From positions 1-25,668 of the forward strand of contig CAJUJI010000019.1 of NCBI GenBank assembly GCA_910586875.1: a DNA stretch of 25,668 bases, given 5' to 3'. The notes under the pieces are model-generated. The model was given only the letters and a program-made list of their open reading frames with translations, ran no database searches and was not told where the DNA came from. The position numbers and the translations under genes were made by a program. Of the stretch, positions 1 to 7,943 are shown piece by piece. This stretch comes from an uncultured Anaerotruncus sp. GTDB lineage: Bacteria > Bacillota > Clostridia > Oscillospirales > Ruminococcaceae. Each line of letters opens with the position of its first letter. Within the stretch, counting starts at the first letter, position 1.

Positions 1-5
1 CGCGG

Positions 6-62
6 CCAAAGGCGCTGCCTTTGGAATCCGCAGCCTTTGGAAAGGCTGGCGAAATTTTTCGC
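6..62. repeat. Three tandem perfect hairpins at the left edge
   Basis: Three short perfect inverted repeats stand head to tail. The first pairs CCAAAGGC (6-13) with GCCTTTGG (17-24), the second CAGCCTTT (31-38) with AAAGGCTG (41-48), and the third GCGAAA (49-54) with TTTCGC (57-62). The region is open in two frames but reads as low-information peptide. It lies upstream of the larC ribosome binding site and has no T-tract, so it does not look like a normal terminator. It may be the tail of an upstream transcription unit or a dispersed palindromic element; the window edge prevents a decision. Confidence 0.45.
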
Positions 63-147
63 ACAGCCCGCCGCGCATGGCGTGGCAAAAGCCTATCTCA
101 GCGCATCCCATGTATTGAAAAAAATTTTAGCAGAAAGGAAGCTGCCC

Positions 148-1329
148 ATGAAAACCTTATATTTTGAGTGTTATTCCGGCATCAGCGGGGATATGACCGT
201 CGCCGCATTGCTTGACCTGGGTGCAAGCGAACAAAAGCTACATGCCGCCTTGGATAGTCTGGGGATAGACGGGTATCATATTCACACCGGACGGGTGGAT
301 AAATGCGGCATTTCGGCCTATGATTTCGATGTGCATTTGCATGACCATGAGCACCCGCATGAGCATGATCACGAACACCCTCACGACCACGAGCACCGCA
401 ACCTGCTAGACATCCTGGAAATTATCAATCATGCAAAAATCTCGGAACATGCAAAACAGATCGCGCGAGAAATTTTCGGGCATGTCGCCTGCGCCGAGGC
501 CAAGGTACATGGCAAGCCGATTGAGCAGGTGCATTTCCACGAGGTTGGCGCGATTGACTCGATCATCGATGTAATTGGCACCGCGGTCTGTGTGGATGAC
601 CTCAATGTAGACCGCATCTGCTGCACACCGCTGTATGAAGGAACCGGCACGGTCACCTGTCAGCATGGGGTTATGCCAGTACCTGCGCCCGCTACCGCTG
701 AAATCATCTCTGCGGGTGGGCTAAAGCTGCGCATTACCGATAATGTCGGTGAGATGGTCACCCCCACTGGCGCAGCAATTGCCGCTGCACTTTGCAAGGG
801 AATGCCGCCCAAAAGCTTCCGTCTGCTGAAAACCGGCTATGGCGCCGGCAAAAAGGATTTTCCACGCGCCAATATCCTGCGCGCGCATCTGATCGAGGAG
901 GATACCTCCCAGGACGAGGTGCTCAAGCTGGAATGCAACATCGACGACATGAGCGGCGAACAGCTCAGCTTTGCAATGGAGCGGCTGTTTGAGCTGGGCG
1001 CACTGGACTGCTGGTTCACCCCCATTCAGATGAAAAAGAATCGCCCTGCGGTATTATTGTCGGTGCTCTGCCGCCCTGAACAGGGACAATCCCTTACCGA
1101 ATGCCTGTTGCAGCACACCAGCACCATCGGTGTACGCAGCAGCAGTATGCAGCGCACGGTGATGGAGCGTTACCCCGACGTTGTACAGACCCCTTATGGA
1201 GAGGTCGATGTCAAACGCTGCCGCTATCATGGCATCGAGAAATTTTTCGTAGAATATGAAAGCGCACGGGCCTGTGCATTGCGTTATGGTGTGCCAATCT
1301 ACCAGATTTATCGCGCTTGCGAGGACTAA
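148..1329 (+). CDS. larC: LarC, nickel chelatase for the lactate racemase NPN cofactor
   Basis: This 393-residue protein matches LarC (DUF111 family), the CTP-dependent enzyme that inserts nickel into pyridinium-3,5-bisthiocarboxylic acid mononucleotide, the cofactor of lactate racemase LarA and related enzymes. The N-terminus carries the family hallmark FECYSGISGDM (residues 6-16). A histidine-rich stretch (about 63-83, alternating His with Asp/Glu) lies before the main fold and probably binds nickel. HFHEVGAIDSIID follows in the middle, and CNIDDMSGE opens the C-terminal domain. The ATG at 148 is chosen because AAAGGAAG sits 8 bases upstream. An in-frame TTG at 37 would add a tail made of hairpin repeat sequence. 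Here the gene is one uninterrupted frame, unlike Lactobacillus plantarum, where larC is split and needs a frameshift. No larA, larB or larE lies in the window. Confidence 0.92.
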   Translation: MKTLYFECYSGISGDMTVAALLDLGASEQKLHAALDSLGIDGYHIHTGRVDKCGISAYDFDVHLHDHEHPHEHDHEHPHDHEHRNLLDILEIINHAKISEHAKQIAREIFGHVACAEAKVHGKPIEQVHFHEVGAIDSIIDVIGTAVCVDDLNVDRICCTPLYEGTGTVTCQHGVMPVPAPATAEIISAGGLKLRITDNVGEMVTPTGAAIAAALCKGMPPKSFRLLKTGYGAGKKDFPRANILRAHLIEEDTSQDEVLKLECNIDDMSGEQLSFAMERLFELGALDCWFTPIQMKKNRPAVLLSVLCRPEQGQSLTECLLQHTSTIGVRSSSMQRTVMERYPDVVQTPYGEVDVKRCRYHGIEKFFVEYESARACALRYGVPIYQIYRACED

Positions 1330-1372
1330 AATCATGCGAAACGATTATTTTTGCAGGATTTAAAATTTAATC

Positions 1373-1401
1373 TTGCAAAATCTTGCCGAATGACATATAC
1401 T
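1373..1401 (+). promoter_or_regulatory. Sigma-A promoter for the aminotransferase gene
   Basis: TTGCAA (1373-1378) and TATACT (1396-1401) are separated by 17 bases, in the gap between larC and the aminotransferase start at 1463. A TATAAT overlaps at 1401-1406 but has worse spacing to the -35 box. The predicted leader is about 55 bases. Confidence 0.6.
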
Positions 1402-1462
1402 ATAATACAGACGCAAAACGGGTTGTCACCCGAATACATGATTATAGTGGAGGTCATTACAT

Positions 1463-2758
1463 ATGGCAAGATACAGTGCGCTGCCGCAAAAAGAACTGGA
1501 GGCACTGCACCGCGAATTGCGCGCGCGGTATGAAAGCCGCAAGGGGATGGGACTAAAGCTGGATATGTCCCGCGGAAAACCTGCAACCGATCAGTTGGAC
1601 ATTGTAATGGGAATGCTGGACGTATTGCGTTCGGATGCCTCCCTGTTTGCAGCGGACGGCATCGACTGCCGTAATTACGGCGATTTCGATGGAATTCCCG
1701 AATGTAAGACCATTTTTTGTGATATGCTGGGGGTCAGCTTTGATGAGCTATTCCTCTGTGGAAACTCCAGCCTAGCGGTTATGTATGACGCCATTGGCAA
1801 AATGATGCTGCACGGGGTCCGCCCTGGGGCTGAGCCATGGTGCAAGCTCAAGGAGATTAAATTTCTTTGCCCCTCTCCCGGTTATGACCGCCACTTCGCA
1901 ATTACCGAGCGGTTTGGATTTGAACTAATCCCAATTGAAATGGGCGCGGATGGCCCGAATATGGACCAGGTAGAGCGGCTGGTCGCCGGTGATCCCTCCA
2001 TCAAAGGGATTTGGTGCGTGCCTCTATACTCCAATCCGACAGGCGTTTCCTATTCGGATGAAACGGTACGCCGTCTCGCACGGATGCGCACCGCTGCCTC
2101 TGACTTTATGATTATGTGGGATAATGCTTATGCCATTCACCACCTGTATGACGAGGAAAAGGACCAAGACCGCCTGTTAAACATTCTAGCGGAGTGCAAA
2201 AAAGCAGGCGATCCCGATCGGGTGATGATGTTCACCTCCACCTCAAAGGTGTCCTTCCCCGGCGGCGGAATCGCAGCCTTTGCCTGCTCGAAGAATGTGA
2301 TGAAGCGCATGAAGAAGCTGCTCTCTATCCAGACGATTGGTTTTGATAAGCTGAACATGCTGCGCCATGCCCGCTATTTTGGCGACTATGCTGGAATGCG
2401 CGAGCACATGAAAAAACATGCGGCGCTGCTGCGTCCCAAGTTTGAGACGGTCCTGAATGCGTTTGAAACCGAGCTCGCGGGCAAAGGAGTTGCCGAATGG
2501 ACCAACCCACACGGCGGCTATTTTATCTCGCTGGACGTCATGGACGGCTGTGCAAAACGTGTGGTGCAGCTCTGCAAGGATGCTGGCGTTTCGCTCACCT
2601 CTGCGGGCGCGACCTACCCCTATGGTGTTGACCCGCGCGACCGCAACATCCGCATTGCACCGACCTACCCGCCCATTGAGGAGCTGGAGCAAGCGGTAAG
2701 CCTGCTGTGCTTATGCGTTGAGCTGGCCGCAGTGGAAAAACTACTGCATAGAAAATAA
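1463..2758 (+). CDS. PLP-dependent aspartate aminotransferase-like enzyme (type I fold, MocR-like subgroup)
   Basis: The 431-residue protein belongs to fold-type I PLP aminotransferases. It most resembles the subgroup of stand-alone MocR-like aspartate aminotransferases (Pfam Aminotran_MocR type), which have no DNA-binding domain. Visible cofactor residues are Asn191 in SNPTG, Asp220 in WDNAY, and the Schiff-base lysine Lys262 in TSTSKVSFPGGG. The early LDMSRGKPATDQLD segment and CGNSSLAVMYD around residue 100 fit this group. Expected chemistry is amino transfer between aspartate (or a similar amino acid) and 2-oxoglutarate in the cytosol. The ATG at 1463 follows GGAGG (1450-1454) at good distance. 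It has its own promoter and probably forms a single-gene unit, since a stem-loop lies just downstream. Confidence 0.85.
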   Translation: MARYSALPQKELEALHRELRARYESRKGMGLKLDMSRGKPATDQLDIVMGMLDVLRSDASLFAADGIDCRNYGDFDGIPECKTIFCDMLGVSFDELFLCGNSSLAVMYDAIGKMMLHGVRPGAEPWCKLKEIKFLCPSPGYDRHFAITERFGFELIPIEMGADGPNMDQVERLVAGDPSIKGIWCVPLYSNPTGVSYSDETVRRLARMRTAASDFMIMWDNAYAIHHLYDEEKDQDRLLNILAECKKAGDPDRVMMFTSTSKVSFPGGGIAAFACSKNVMKRMKKLLSIQTIGFDKLNMLRHARYFGDYAGMREHMKKHAALLRPKFETVLNAFETELAGKGVAEWTNPHGGYFISLDVMDGCAKRVVQLCKDAGVSLTSAGATYPYGVDPRDRNIRIAPTYPPIEELEQAVSLLCLCVELAAVEKLLHRK

Positions 2759-2768
2759 GCGATTGACG

Positions 2769-2793
2769 GCAGGCGGCTATTCTAGCTGCCTGC
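2769..2793 (+). terminator. Stem-loop after the aminotransferase gene, weak terminator candidate
   Basis: GCAGGCGGCT (2769-2778) pairs with AGCTGCCTGC (2784-2793) around a 5-base loop, with one G-U pair. It starts 10 bases after the stop codon. No clear T-run follows, so termination is plausible but not certain. Confidence 0.45.
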
Positions 2794-2839
2794 TGTGTGC
2801 AATTCACCCCAAAATGTGTAGGACGAAAAAATCTCATTT

Positions 2840-2853
2840 CGTCACAGGTGACG
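2840..2853. promoter_or_regulatory. 14-bp palindrome upstream of purB, possible operator
   Basis: CGTCAC and GTGACG flank a 2-base centre (2840-2853), about 70 bases before the purB start. A short GCGCT/AGCGC hairpin follows around 2889-2900. It does not match the known Bacillus PurR box, and no convincing promoter is visible here, so an operator role is only a guess. Confidence 0.25.
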
Positions 2854-2923
2854 GAGCCCTCTTAACCCCACGACCTTTAAAAAGATGTGCGCTGTAGCGC
2901 AAAAATTAGAAAGGATGTTGTCA

Positions 2924-4363
2924 ATGAGCGGTCAATATCAAAAGTACGAAAGCCCATTTTGCACCCGTTACGCCAGTGAGGAGATGCAATATATCTTCTC
3001 GGCTGACAACAAGTTCAAAACCTGGCGCAAGCTTTGGGTCGCGCTGGCAAAGGCGGAGCAGCGGCAGGGACTGTCCATCACAGACGAGCAGATTGCGCAG
3101 CTGGAAGCGAATATAGACAACATCAATTATGAGGTAGCGATTGCGCGCGAAAAGGAATGCCGCCATGATGTGATGAGCCATGTATATGCCTATGGGGTGC
3201 AGTGCCCCCAGGCAAAGGGCATCATCCATCTTGGCGCGACCAGCTGCTATGTGGGCGATAATACCGATGTCATTCTTATGCGTCAGGCGTTGCAGGTGGT
3301 TCGCCGCAAGCTGCTGAATGTCATCTCACTGCTGGCGTCGTTCGCGGACGAATACAAGGCAATGCCTGCGCTGGCCTACACCCACCTGCAACCAGCGCAG
3401 CTAACCACCATCGGCAAGCGCGCCACCCTCTGGATCAATGAATTGATGATGGATTTTGAGGAAATTGAATACCGCATTGCAGGTCTAAAGCTGCTGGGCA
3501 GCAAGGGAACCACCGGCACACAGGCCAGCTTTGTAGAGCTATTTGACGGCAACTCTGAAAAAATCAAGGCGGTTGAGGCGGATATCGCAGCGGCGATGGG
3601 CTTCGACGCGGTGGTGCCGGTTTCGGGACAAACCTACTCCCGCAAGGTAGACAGCATGGTAGTGAACGCGCTGGCGGGGATCGCCCAAAGCGCCAGCAAA
3701 TTCTCCAACGACCTGCGGCTGCTGGCAAACTTTAAAGAGATGGAGGAGCCGTTTGAAAAGCAGCAGATTGGCTCCTCTGCAATGCCGTATAAGCGCAACC
3801 CTATGCGCTCCGAGCGGATTACCGCGCTCTCCCGTTATGTGATGGTCAACTCGCTCAATCCGGAATTTACCGCAGCAACACAGTGGTTCGAGCGCACACT
3901 GGACGACAGCGCAAACAAGCGAATCGCTGTTGCAGAGGCGTTTCTTGCGGTAGATGCCATCCTTAAAATTATGCTGAATGTCTGTGACGGATTGGTCGTC
4001 TATCCCAAGGTGATCCGGCAGCGGGTGATGCGCGAGCTGCCGTTCATGGCGAGCGAGAACATTATGATGAGCGCGGTAAAAAAGGGCGGCGACCGGCAGG
4101 AGCTGCATGAGAAGCTGCGCGTCCACGCATTGGCGGCGGCAAAGGTGGTCAAGGAGGACGGCGGCGAAAACGACCTGATTGAGCGGGTGCTGGCTGACCC
4201 TGCCTTTAACCTGGAGCGGCACGAAATTGAAGCGGCGCTCAAGCCGGAGCTGTTCACCGGACGCAGCGCCGAACAGGTGAGCGAATATCTGCGCGATTTT
4301 GTAGCGCCAGTGCTCAGCGCAAACCGCGAACTGCTGGGCGAGCGCGCGGAGCTTGCGGTTTGA
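2924..4363 (+). CDS. purB: Adenylosuccinate lyase
   Basis: PurB acts twice in purine synthesis: it releases fumarate from SAICAR to give AICAR, and from adenylosuccinate to give AMP. The 479-residue protein has the fumarase/aspartase superfamily layout with RHDVMSH (80-86), GATSCYVGDNTD (104-115), THLQPAQ (153-159) and the superfamily signature GSSAMPYKRNP (283-293), which includes the catalytic-loop serines. Length is normal for the family. The ATG at 2924 is preferred because AGAAAGGA lies 9 bases before it; an in-frame ATG at 2885 would add 13 residues and has no good ribosome binding site. It stands alone here rather than within a larger pur operon. A long open frame on the opposite strand (3539-4426) is a shadow of this gene. 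Confidence 0.95.
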   Translation: MSGQYQKYESPFCTRYASEEMQYIFSADNKFKTWRKLWVALAKAEQRQGLSITDEQIAQLEANIDNINYEVAIAREKECRHDVMSHVYAYGVQCPQAKGIIHLGATSCYVGDNTDVILMRQALQVVRRKLLNVISLLASFADEYKAMPALAYTHLQPAQLTTIGKRATLWINELMMDFEEIEYRIAGLKLLGSKGTTGTQASFVELFDGNSEKIKAVEADIAAAMGFDAVVPVSGQTYSRKVDSMVVNALAGIAQSASKFSNDLRLLANFKEMEEPFEKQQIGSSAMPYKRNPMRSERITALSRYVMVNSLNPEFTAATQWFERTLDDSANKRIAVAEAFLAVDAILKIMLNVCDGLVVYPKVIRQRVMRELPFMASENIMMSAVKKGGDRQELHEKLRVHALAAAKVVKEDGGENDLIERVLADPAFNLERHEIEAALKPELFTGRSAEQVSEYLRDFVAPVLSANRELLGERAELAV

Positions 4364-4506
4364 TGATGCTATATCACATGTAACGGACACCCTTCTTTCC
4401 CACCACCTGCGCGCAGAAGCGCTCACCTCTTACACAGATGGGTGACAGGACATGAAGACCGCGCTGTAGCTCGCCATCCGGCGGCAAAGGCCCGTGGTAT
4501 ACCCAG
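4364..4506. other. Intergenic stretch between purB and the secD promoter
   Basis: About 140 bases without a supportable gene. It holds short partial stems but no T-run terminator for purB, and it did not match any riboswitch or tRNA that I recognise. Confidence 0.5.
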
Positions 4507-4535
4507 TTGACTTTTCCTATAGAATCCAATATAAT
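4507..4535 (+). promoter_or_regulatory. Near-consensus sigma-A promoter for secD-secF
   Basis: TTGACT (4507-4512) and a perfect TATAAT (4530-4535) are spaced 17 bases apart. It is one of the strongest-looking promoters in the window. Transcription should start near 4542, giving a leader of about 120 bases before the secD ATG. Confidence 0.8.
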
Positions 4536-4542
4536 AAACAGG

Positions 4543-4615
4543 TGCCGCTTTCGGCAGATTTTGCCGTAGCGCAGGAAATTGCCATACGCAGCCGCAGTGC
4601 AACGCTTGTCCTGCG
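4543..4615 (+). promoter_or_regulatory. Structured 5' leader of secD
   Basis: TGCCG (4543-4547) can pair with CGGCA (4552-4556). That CGGCA can instead pair with TGCCG at 4562-4566, so two hairpins exclude each other. A longer-range stem joins CGCAGGA (4570-4576) to TCCTGCG (4609-4615). It matches no riboswitch class I know. A regulatory role is inference from the competing stems and the unusually long leader. Confidence 0.3.
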
Positions 4616-4659
4616 GTTGTACGCTTTATGTGTGATATGGTTACAAGGAGGACAAGCAG

Positions 4660-6021
4660 ATGAAAAAGGTTGGCAAGCCAGCGTTCTTTGTCATTGTGGC
4701 ATTGATCGTTGTGCTGACTGTGCTGGCATTCTTCGGCTTTTCGTACAGCTATGGCGACAATGTGACCACCATTGTCAAAGGAGCAAACGATATTCGCTGG
4801 GGAATTGATATCCGCGGCGGCGTGGATGTCACCTTCAGCCCAGAGGAAGGCTACAATGCAACCGACGACGAAATGTCAGCGGCAGAATCTATTATTAAGG
4901 TACGTTTGGTTTCCCAGAATATCACCGATTCTGAGGTTTATACCGACTATGACAAGGATCGGATCATCGTCCGTTTCCCCTGGAAGGAGGATGAAACCGA
5001 CTTTAATCCGGAATCGGCTGTAAAGGAACTGGGAGAGACCGCACTGCTCACCTTCCGAGAGAATACGGACGGCCCTGTTGTGCTGGAGGGCAAGGACGTG
5101 CGCTCCGCTACAGCCGGTATGCAGCCGGACCAATTTGGCAACATGGAATATGTGGTCCAGCTTGAGCTGAATAATGAAGGAAAGTCCAAATTCGCCGAGG
5201 CAACCGGACGGCTTGTTGGACAGACCATCTCCATCTGGATGGATGATGTGATGCTCTCCGCGCCAACGGTCAACTCACAAATTCCGGATGGCACCGCAAT
5301 CATCTCCGGCAGCTTTGACGCAGAATCCGCAAAAAGCCTGGCCGACAGAATCAATGGCGGTGCGCTTCCTTTCCGGCTTGTTACCGAAAACTTTTCGTCC
5401 ATCTCCCCGACGTTGGGCATGGGCGCGCGTGATGCAATGGTCACCGCAGGTCTGATCGCATTTGCGCTGGTTGCGCTGTATATCATCGCGCTTTACCGGC
5501 TGCCCGGCGTCATCGCCTGCATTGCGCTGGTTGGACAGGTGGCGGGCACCATCGCTTGTATCTCCGGCTTTCTGCCAAATGCGCCCTCCTTCACCCTGAC
5601 GCTGCCTGGCATCGCGGGTATTATTTTGGGCATCGGTATGGGCGTAGACGCAAATGTAATCACCTCTGAGCGTATCAAGGAGGAGCTGAAAATTGGCAAG
5701 ACGGTCGATGGCGCGATCGACTCCGGTTTCCAGCGCACCTTCTCCGCCATCCTTGATGGCAATATTACCACCATGCTGGTTGCAGCGGTACTCATGGGCT
5801 CGTTCGGCCCGCCCGACAGCTTCTTAGCCAAGCTGTTTTCGCCGTTGTTCCGCTGGTTTGGCACATCCGCTGCGGGTGCGGTATACTCCTTTGGCTATAC
5901 GCTGTTGGTCGGCGTCATTCTAAACCTGCTGATGGGTGTAACAGCGTCCCGCTTTATGCTCAAATCCATCTCCAAATTCAAGGCTTTGAAAAATCCCTGG
6001 CTGTATGGAGGTGCTAAATAA
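4660..6021 (+). CDS. secD: Protein translocase subunit SecD
   Basis: SecD is a membrane subunit that helps SecYEG export proteins, using the proton gradient to draw the substrate outward. The 453-residue protein has one N-terminal membrane helix (about 8-30), the WGIDIRGGVDVTF motif, a large extracellular domain, and then five helices in the C-terminal third. There the RND-type motif GIGMGVDANVITSERIKEE is clear. The extracellular part is short, as usual in Gram-positive bacteria. The ATG at 4660 follows AAGGAGG (4645-4651). Its stop codon overlaps the secF start by one base (TAATG), so the two are translationally coupled. Confidence 0.95.
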   Translation: MKKVGKPAFFVIVALIVVLTVLAFFGFSYSYGDNVTTIVKGANDIRWGIDIRGGVDVTFSPEEGYNATDDEMSAAESIIKVRLVSQNITDSEVYTDYDKDRIIVRFPWKEDETDFNPESAVKELGETALLTFRENTDGPVVLEGKDVRSATAGMQPDQFGNMEYVVQLELNNEGKSKFAEATGRLVGQTISIWMDDVMLSAPTVNSQIPDGTAIISGSFDAESAKSLADRINGGALPFRLVTENFSSISPTLGMGARDAMVTAGLIAFALVALYIIALYRLPGVIACIALVGQVAGTIACISGFLPNAPSFTLTLPGIAGIILGIGMGVDANVITSERIKEELKIGKTVDGAIDSGFQRTFSAILDGNITTMLVAAVLMGSFGPPDSFLAKLFSPLFRWFGTSAAGAVYSFGYTLLVGVILNLLMGVTASRFMLKSISKFKALKNPWLYGGAK

Positions 6022-6947
6022 TGGTAGATATTATTGCACGCAGAAAGCTTTTCTTCACCATCCCTTTGGTGGTGCTGGTGGTTACGATCATCTGTGCAGC
6101 TGTGTTCGGTGTAGAATTGGACATCAATTTCCGTGGTGGCTCCTTGGTTGTTTACTCATTCAACGGCGAGGTAGTGGATAAAGCGCTGATTGAAAGCACC
6201 TTGTCCGAAGCGTTAGGCCAACCTGCATCGGTACAGGAGCAGCGGGATGTTGTGAGCGGCAGCATGAACTATGTGGCGACCCTCTCCTCAAAGGAGGGTA
6301 TCACACCGGAAAAACAGCAGGAGCTTACAAACGCACTTACAGAAAAGTTCCCCCAAAACCAGGTCGCAGTGGTCTCCACCAACAATGTTGACCCCGCCAT
6401 CGGGCGCGACTTCTTTGTCAAGAGCATGTTTGCAGTCATCGTCGCCGCTATTCTGATGATTCTGTATATCGCGCTACGCTTCCGCAAGATGGGCGGTTGG
6501 TCGGCCGGTGTGTTTGCGGTGATTGCGCTGCTGCATGATGTTATGTATGTGTTTGCAACCTTTGTGTTGTTCCGCTTCCCCATCAGTGACAGCTTTATCG
6601 CCGTCGCACTCACCATCCTGGGCTATTCCATCAATGCGACCATTGTTATTTATGACCGCGTGCGAGAGAATAAGCGGGTGATAGGCAACAAGCATACCAA
6701 CGATGAGATTGTCAACATCTCGGTCAATCAGACGCTTGCTCGCTCGATCAACACCACCATTTCCACCGCGCTGGCGATGGGAACGGTTTGTGTGGTTGCG
6801 AAGCTGTATCATGTGGATTCGATTGTACGGTTTGCATTCCCCATGCTAATCGGTATTTTGGCAGGTGCCTATTCGTCGGTCTGTATCGCTGGTCCGCTTT
6901 GGGCCTGGTGGCAGAACCGCAAAGCAGCACAGAAAAAACAAGCATAA
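6021..6947 (+). CDS. secF: Protein translocase subunit SecF
   Basis: SecF is the partner of SecD in the export motor. The 308-residue protein has an N-terminal helix, the ELDINFRGGSLV motif, a small extracellular domain, and five C-terminal helices with GYSINATIVIYDRVREN, the family counterpart of the SecD proton-relay motif. Length is typical of a separate SecF; many Bacillus relatives carry a fused SecDF instead. The GGAGG 9 bases before the ATG lies inside the end of secD. The C-terminus ends in a basic tail. Confidence 0.95.
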   Translation: MVDIIARRKLFFTIPLVVLVVTIICAAVFGVELDINFRGGSLVVYSFNGEVVDKALIESTLSEALGQPASVQEQRDVVSGSMNYVATLSSKEGITPEKQQELTNALTEKFPQNQVAVVSTNNVDPAIGRDFFVKSMFAVIVAAILMILYIALRFRKMGGWSAGVFAVIALLHDVMYVFATFVLFRFPISDSFIAVALTILGYSINATIVIYDRVRENKRVIGNKHTNDEIVNISVNQTLARSINTTISTALAMGTVCVVAKLYHVDSIVRFAFPMLIGILAGAYSSVCIAGPLWAWWQNRKAAQKKQA

Positions 6948-6953
6948 ACAGCA

Positions 6954-6975
6954 GGCCGTCGGGATTCCGGCGGCC
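6954..6975 (+). terminator. GC-rich hairpin after secF, possible terminator
   Basis: GGCCGTCGG (6954-6962) pairs with CCGGCGGCC (6967-6975) around a GATT loop, with one U-G pair. It begins 6 bases after the secF stop. The sequence after it is only mildly T-rich, so it may be a weak terminator or an RNA-stabilising end. Confidence 0.45.
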
Positions 6976-7010
6976 CTACGCTTTCTGGGCCGATTTCTCT
7001 GGAACACTGC

Positions 7011-7024
7011 TTCTGTATACAGAA
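7011..7024. promoter_or_regulatory. Perfect 14-bp palindrome upstream of the isomerase-like gene
   Basis: TTCTGTATACAGAA is a perfect palindrome, directly followed by TACAAT (7025-7030), a possible -10 box, about 30 bases before the start codon. No good -35 box is visible. The position suits a repressor operator, but this is inference. Confidence 0.3.
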
Positions 7025-7057
7025 TACAATACACCAAAACGATCAAGGAGGCACGCC

Positions 7058-7855
7058 ATGCTTGCTGGAATCTCAACCGCCTGCCTGTATCCAGAGCTGA
7101 CCGAACGCGCGCTTGACACCATACTGCGCTTTGGCATCCAAAGCACCGAACTGTTCTTCAACGCATTCAGTGAGCTAAACCCAAACTACCTGCGCGAGCT
7201 GCGGCAACGGGCGGATGACTGCGGCACCAGAATTCTTTCCATCCACCCGTTTACCTCAGCTATGGAACCTCTGCTGTTTTTCTCCGGCTATTACCGGCGG
7301 TTTGAGGACGGGCTGGAATTCTATAAACAATATTTTGAAGCGGCGAACCTTTTGGGCGCAGAAATTCTGGTGTTCCACGGAGACCGCCGCGAGGCCCAGC
7401 GCCCCTATGAGAGCTATTTTGACCGGTTTGCAATGCTGATGGAGGCCGGCCGCCGCATGGGTGTGACGGTAGCGCAGGAGAATGTGCCGCGCTGTGCAAG
7501 CTGGCAGCCTCATTTTTTTGAGCAGATGCGCCGTGCGCTGCCGCAGGCGCGGTTTGTGCTGGATGTCAAGCAATGTCTGCGCGGAGGTTTTTCTGCGGAA
7601 GAAATGGCGCAGGCGATGGGGGACGGCCTGGTTCATGTGCATCTGAGCGACCATTGCGCGGGGCAGGATTGCCTGCCAATCGGCAAAGGCGACATGAACC
7701 TGCCGCGTCTGTTGCAGCAATTCCGCAAGCAAGGGTTTGATGGTGGTGTGATCCTGGAATTATATCGGAATAATTATCGAGATTTTAGTGAACTTGATGA
7801 AAGTTACCGGAAAATTTTAGATGCTATTTCCAAACAACAGGCATTGCCGGAATAA
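7058..7855 (+). CDS. Sugar phosphate isomerase/epimerase-like TIM barrel protein
   Basis: The 265-residue protein matches the xylose isomerase-like TIM barrel / AP endonuclease family 2 superfamily, whose members isomerise or epimerise sugars or act as metal-dependent lyases. Candidate metal ligands are His107 in VFHGDR, Glu141 in VAQENV, Asp169 in FVLDVKQ, His195 in VHLSDH and Glu234 in ILELYR, at the strand ends typical of the fold. The ATG at 7058 is set by AAGGAGG (7045-7051). The longer open frame starting at 6788 overlaps secF out of frame and is not used. Substrate cannot be told. It lies between secF and nrdR with its own intergenic region, so it may be a single-gene unit. Confidence 0.8.
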   Translation: MLAGISTACLYPELTERALDTILRFGIQSTELFFNAFSELNPNYLRELRQRADDCGTRILSIHPFTSAMEPLLFFSGYYRRFEDGLEFYKQYFEAANLLGAEILVFHGDRREAQRPYESYFDRFAMLMEAGRRMGVTVAQENVPRCASWQPHFFEQMRRALPQARFVLDVKQCLRGGFSAEEMAQAMGDGLVHVHLSDHCAGQDCLPIGKGDMNLPRLLQQFRKQGFDGGVILELYRNNYRDFSELDESYRKILDAISKQQALPE

Positions 7856-7872
7856 CCAAAAAATGTTATAAT
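7844..7872 (+). promoter_or_regulatory. Sigma-A promoter for nrdR
   Basis: TTGCCG (7844-7849) and a perfect TATAAT (7867-7872) are separated by 17 bases. The -35 box overlaps the last codons of the isomerase-like gene. The leader to the nrdR ATG is about 65 bases. Confidence 0.6.
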
Positions 7873-7943
7873 GGCCTCAGAGGTCCGGTTCATGGTGGCG
7901 TCTACCGCATAAAAATTGCTCACCCCCAAGGGAGGTTTGTTGG

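Noticed and set aside
37..147. N-terminal extension of LarC from a TTG at 37
   Set aside because: It encodes hairpin-repeat sequence, has no ribosome binding site, and the family N-terminus begins exactly at the ATG at 148.
3539..4426. 295-codon open frame antisense to purB
   Set aside because: It mirrors purB codons in another frame, shows no family likeness and has no promoter or ribosome binding site.
4380..4500. Possible riboswitch or small RNA upstream of the secD promoter
   Set aside because: It matches no class that I know, and it lies before the promoter, so it would not be in the secD leader.
4494..4808. Open frame overlapping the secD promoter and start, possible leader peptide like VemP
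   Set aside because: Its ATG lies upstream of the -10 box and so would not be transcribed. The part after the start site has no ribosome binding site, and it runs out of frame into secD.
6788..7057. Longer start for the isomerase-like protein
   Set aside because: It overlaps secF out of frame. The ATG at 7058 has a perfect AAGGAGG and matches the family start.
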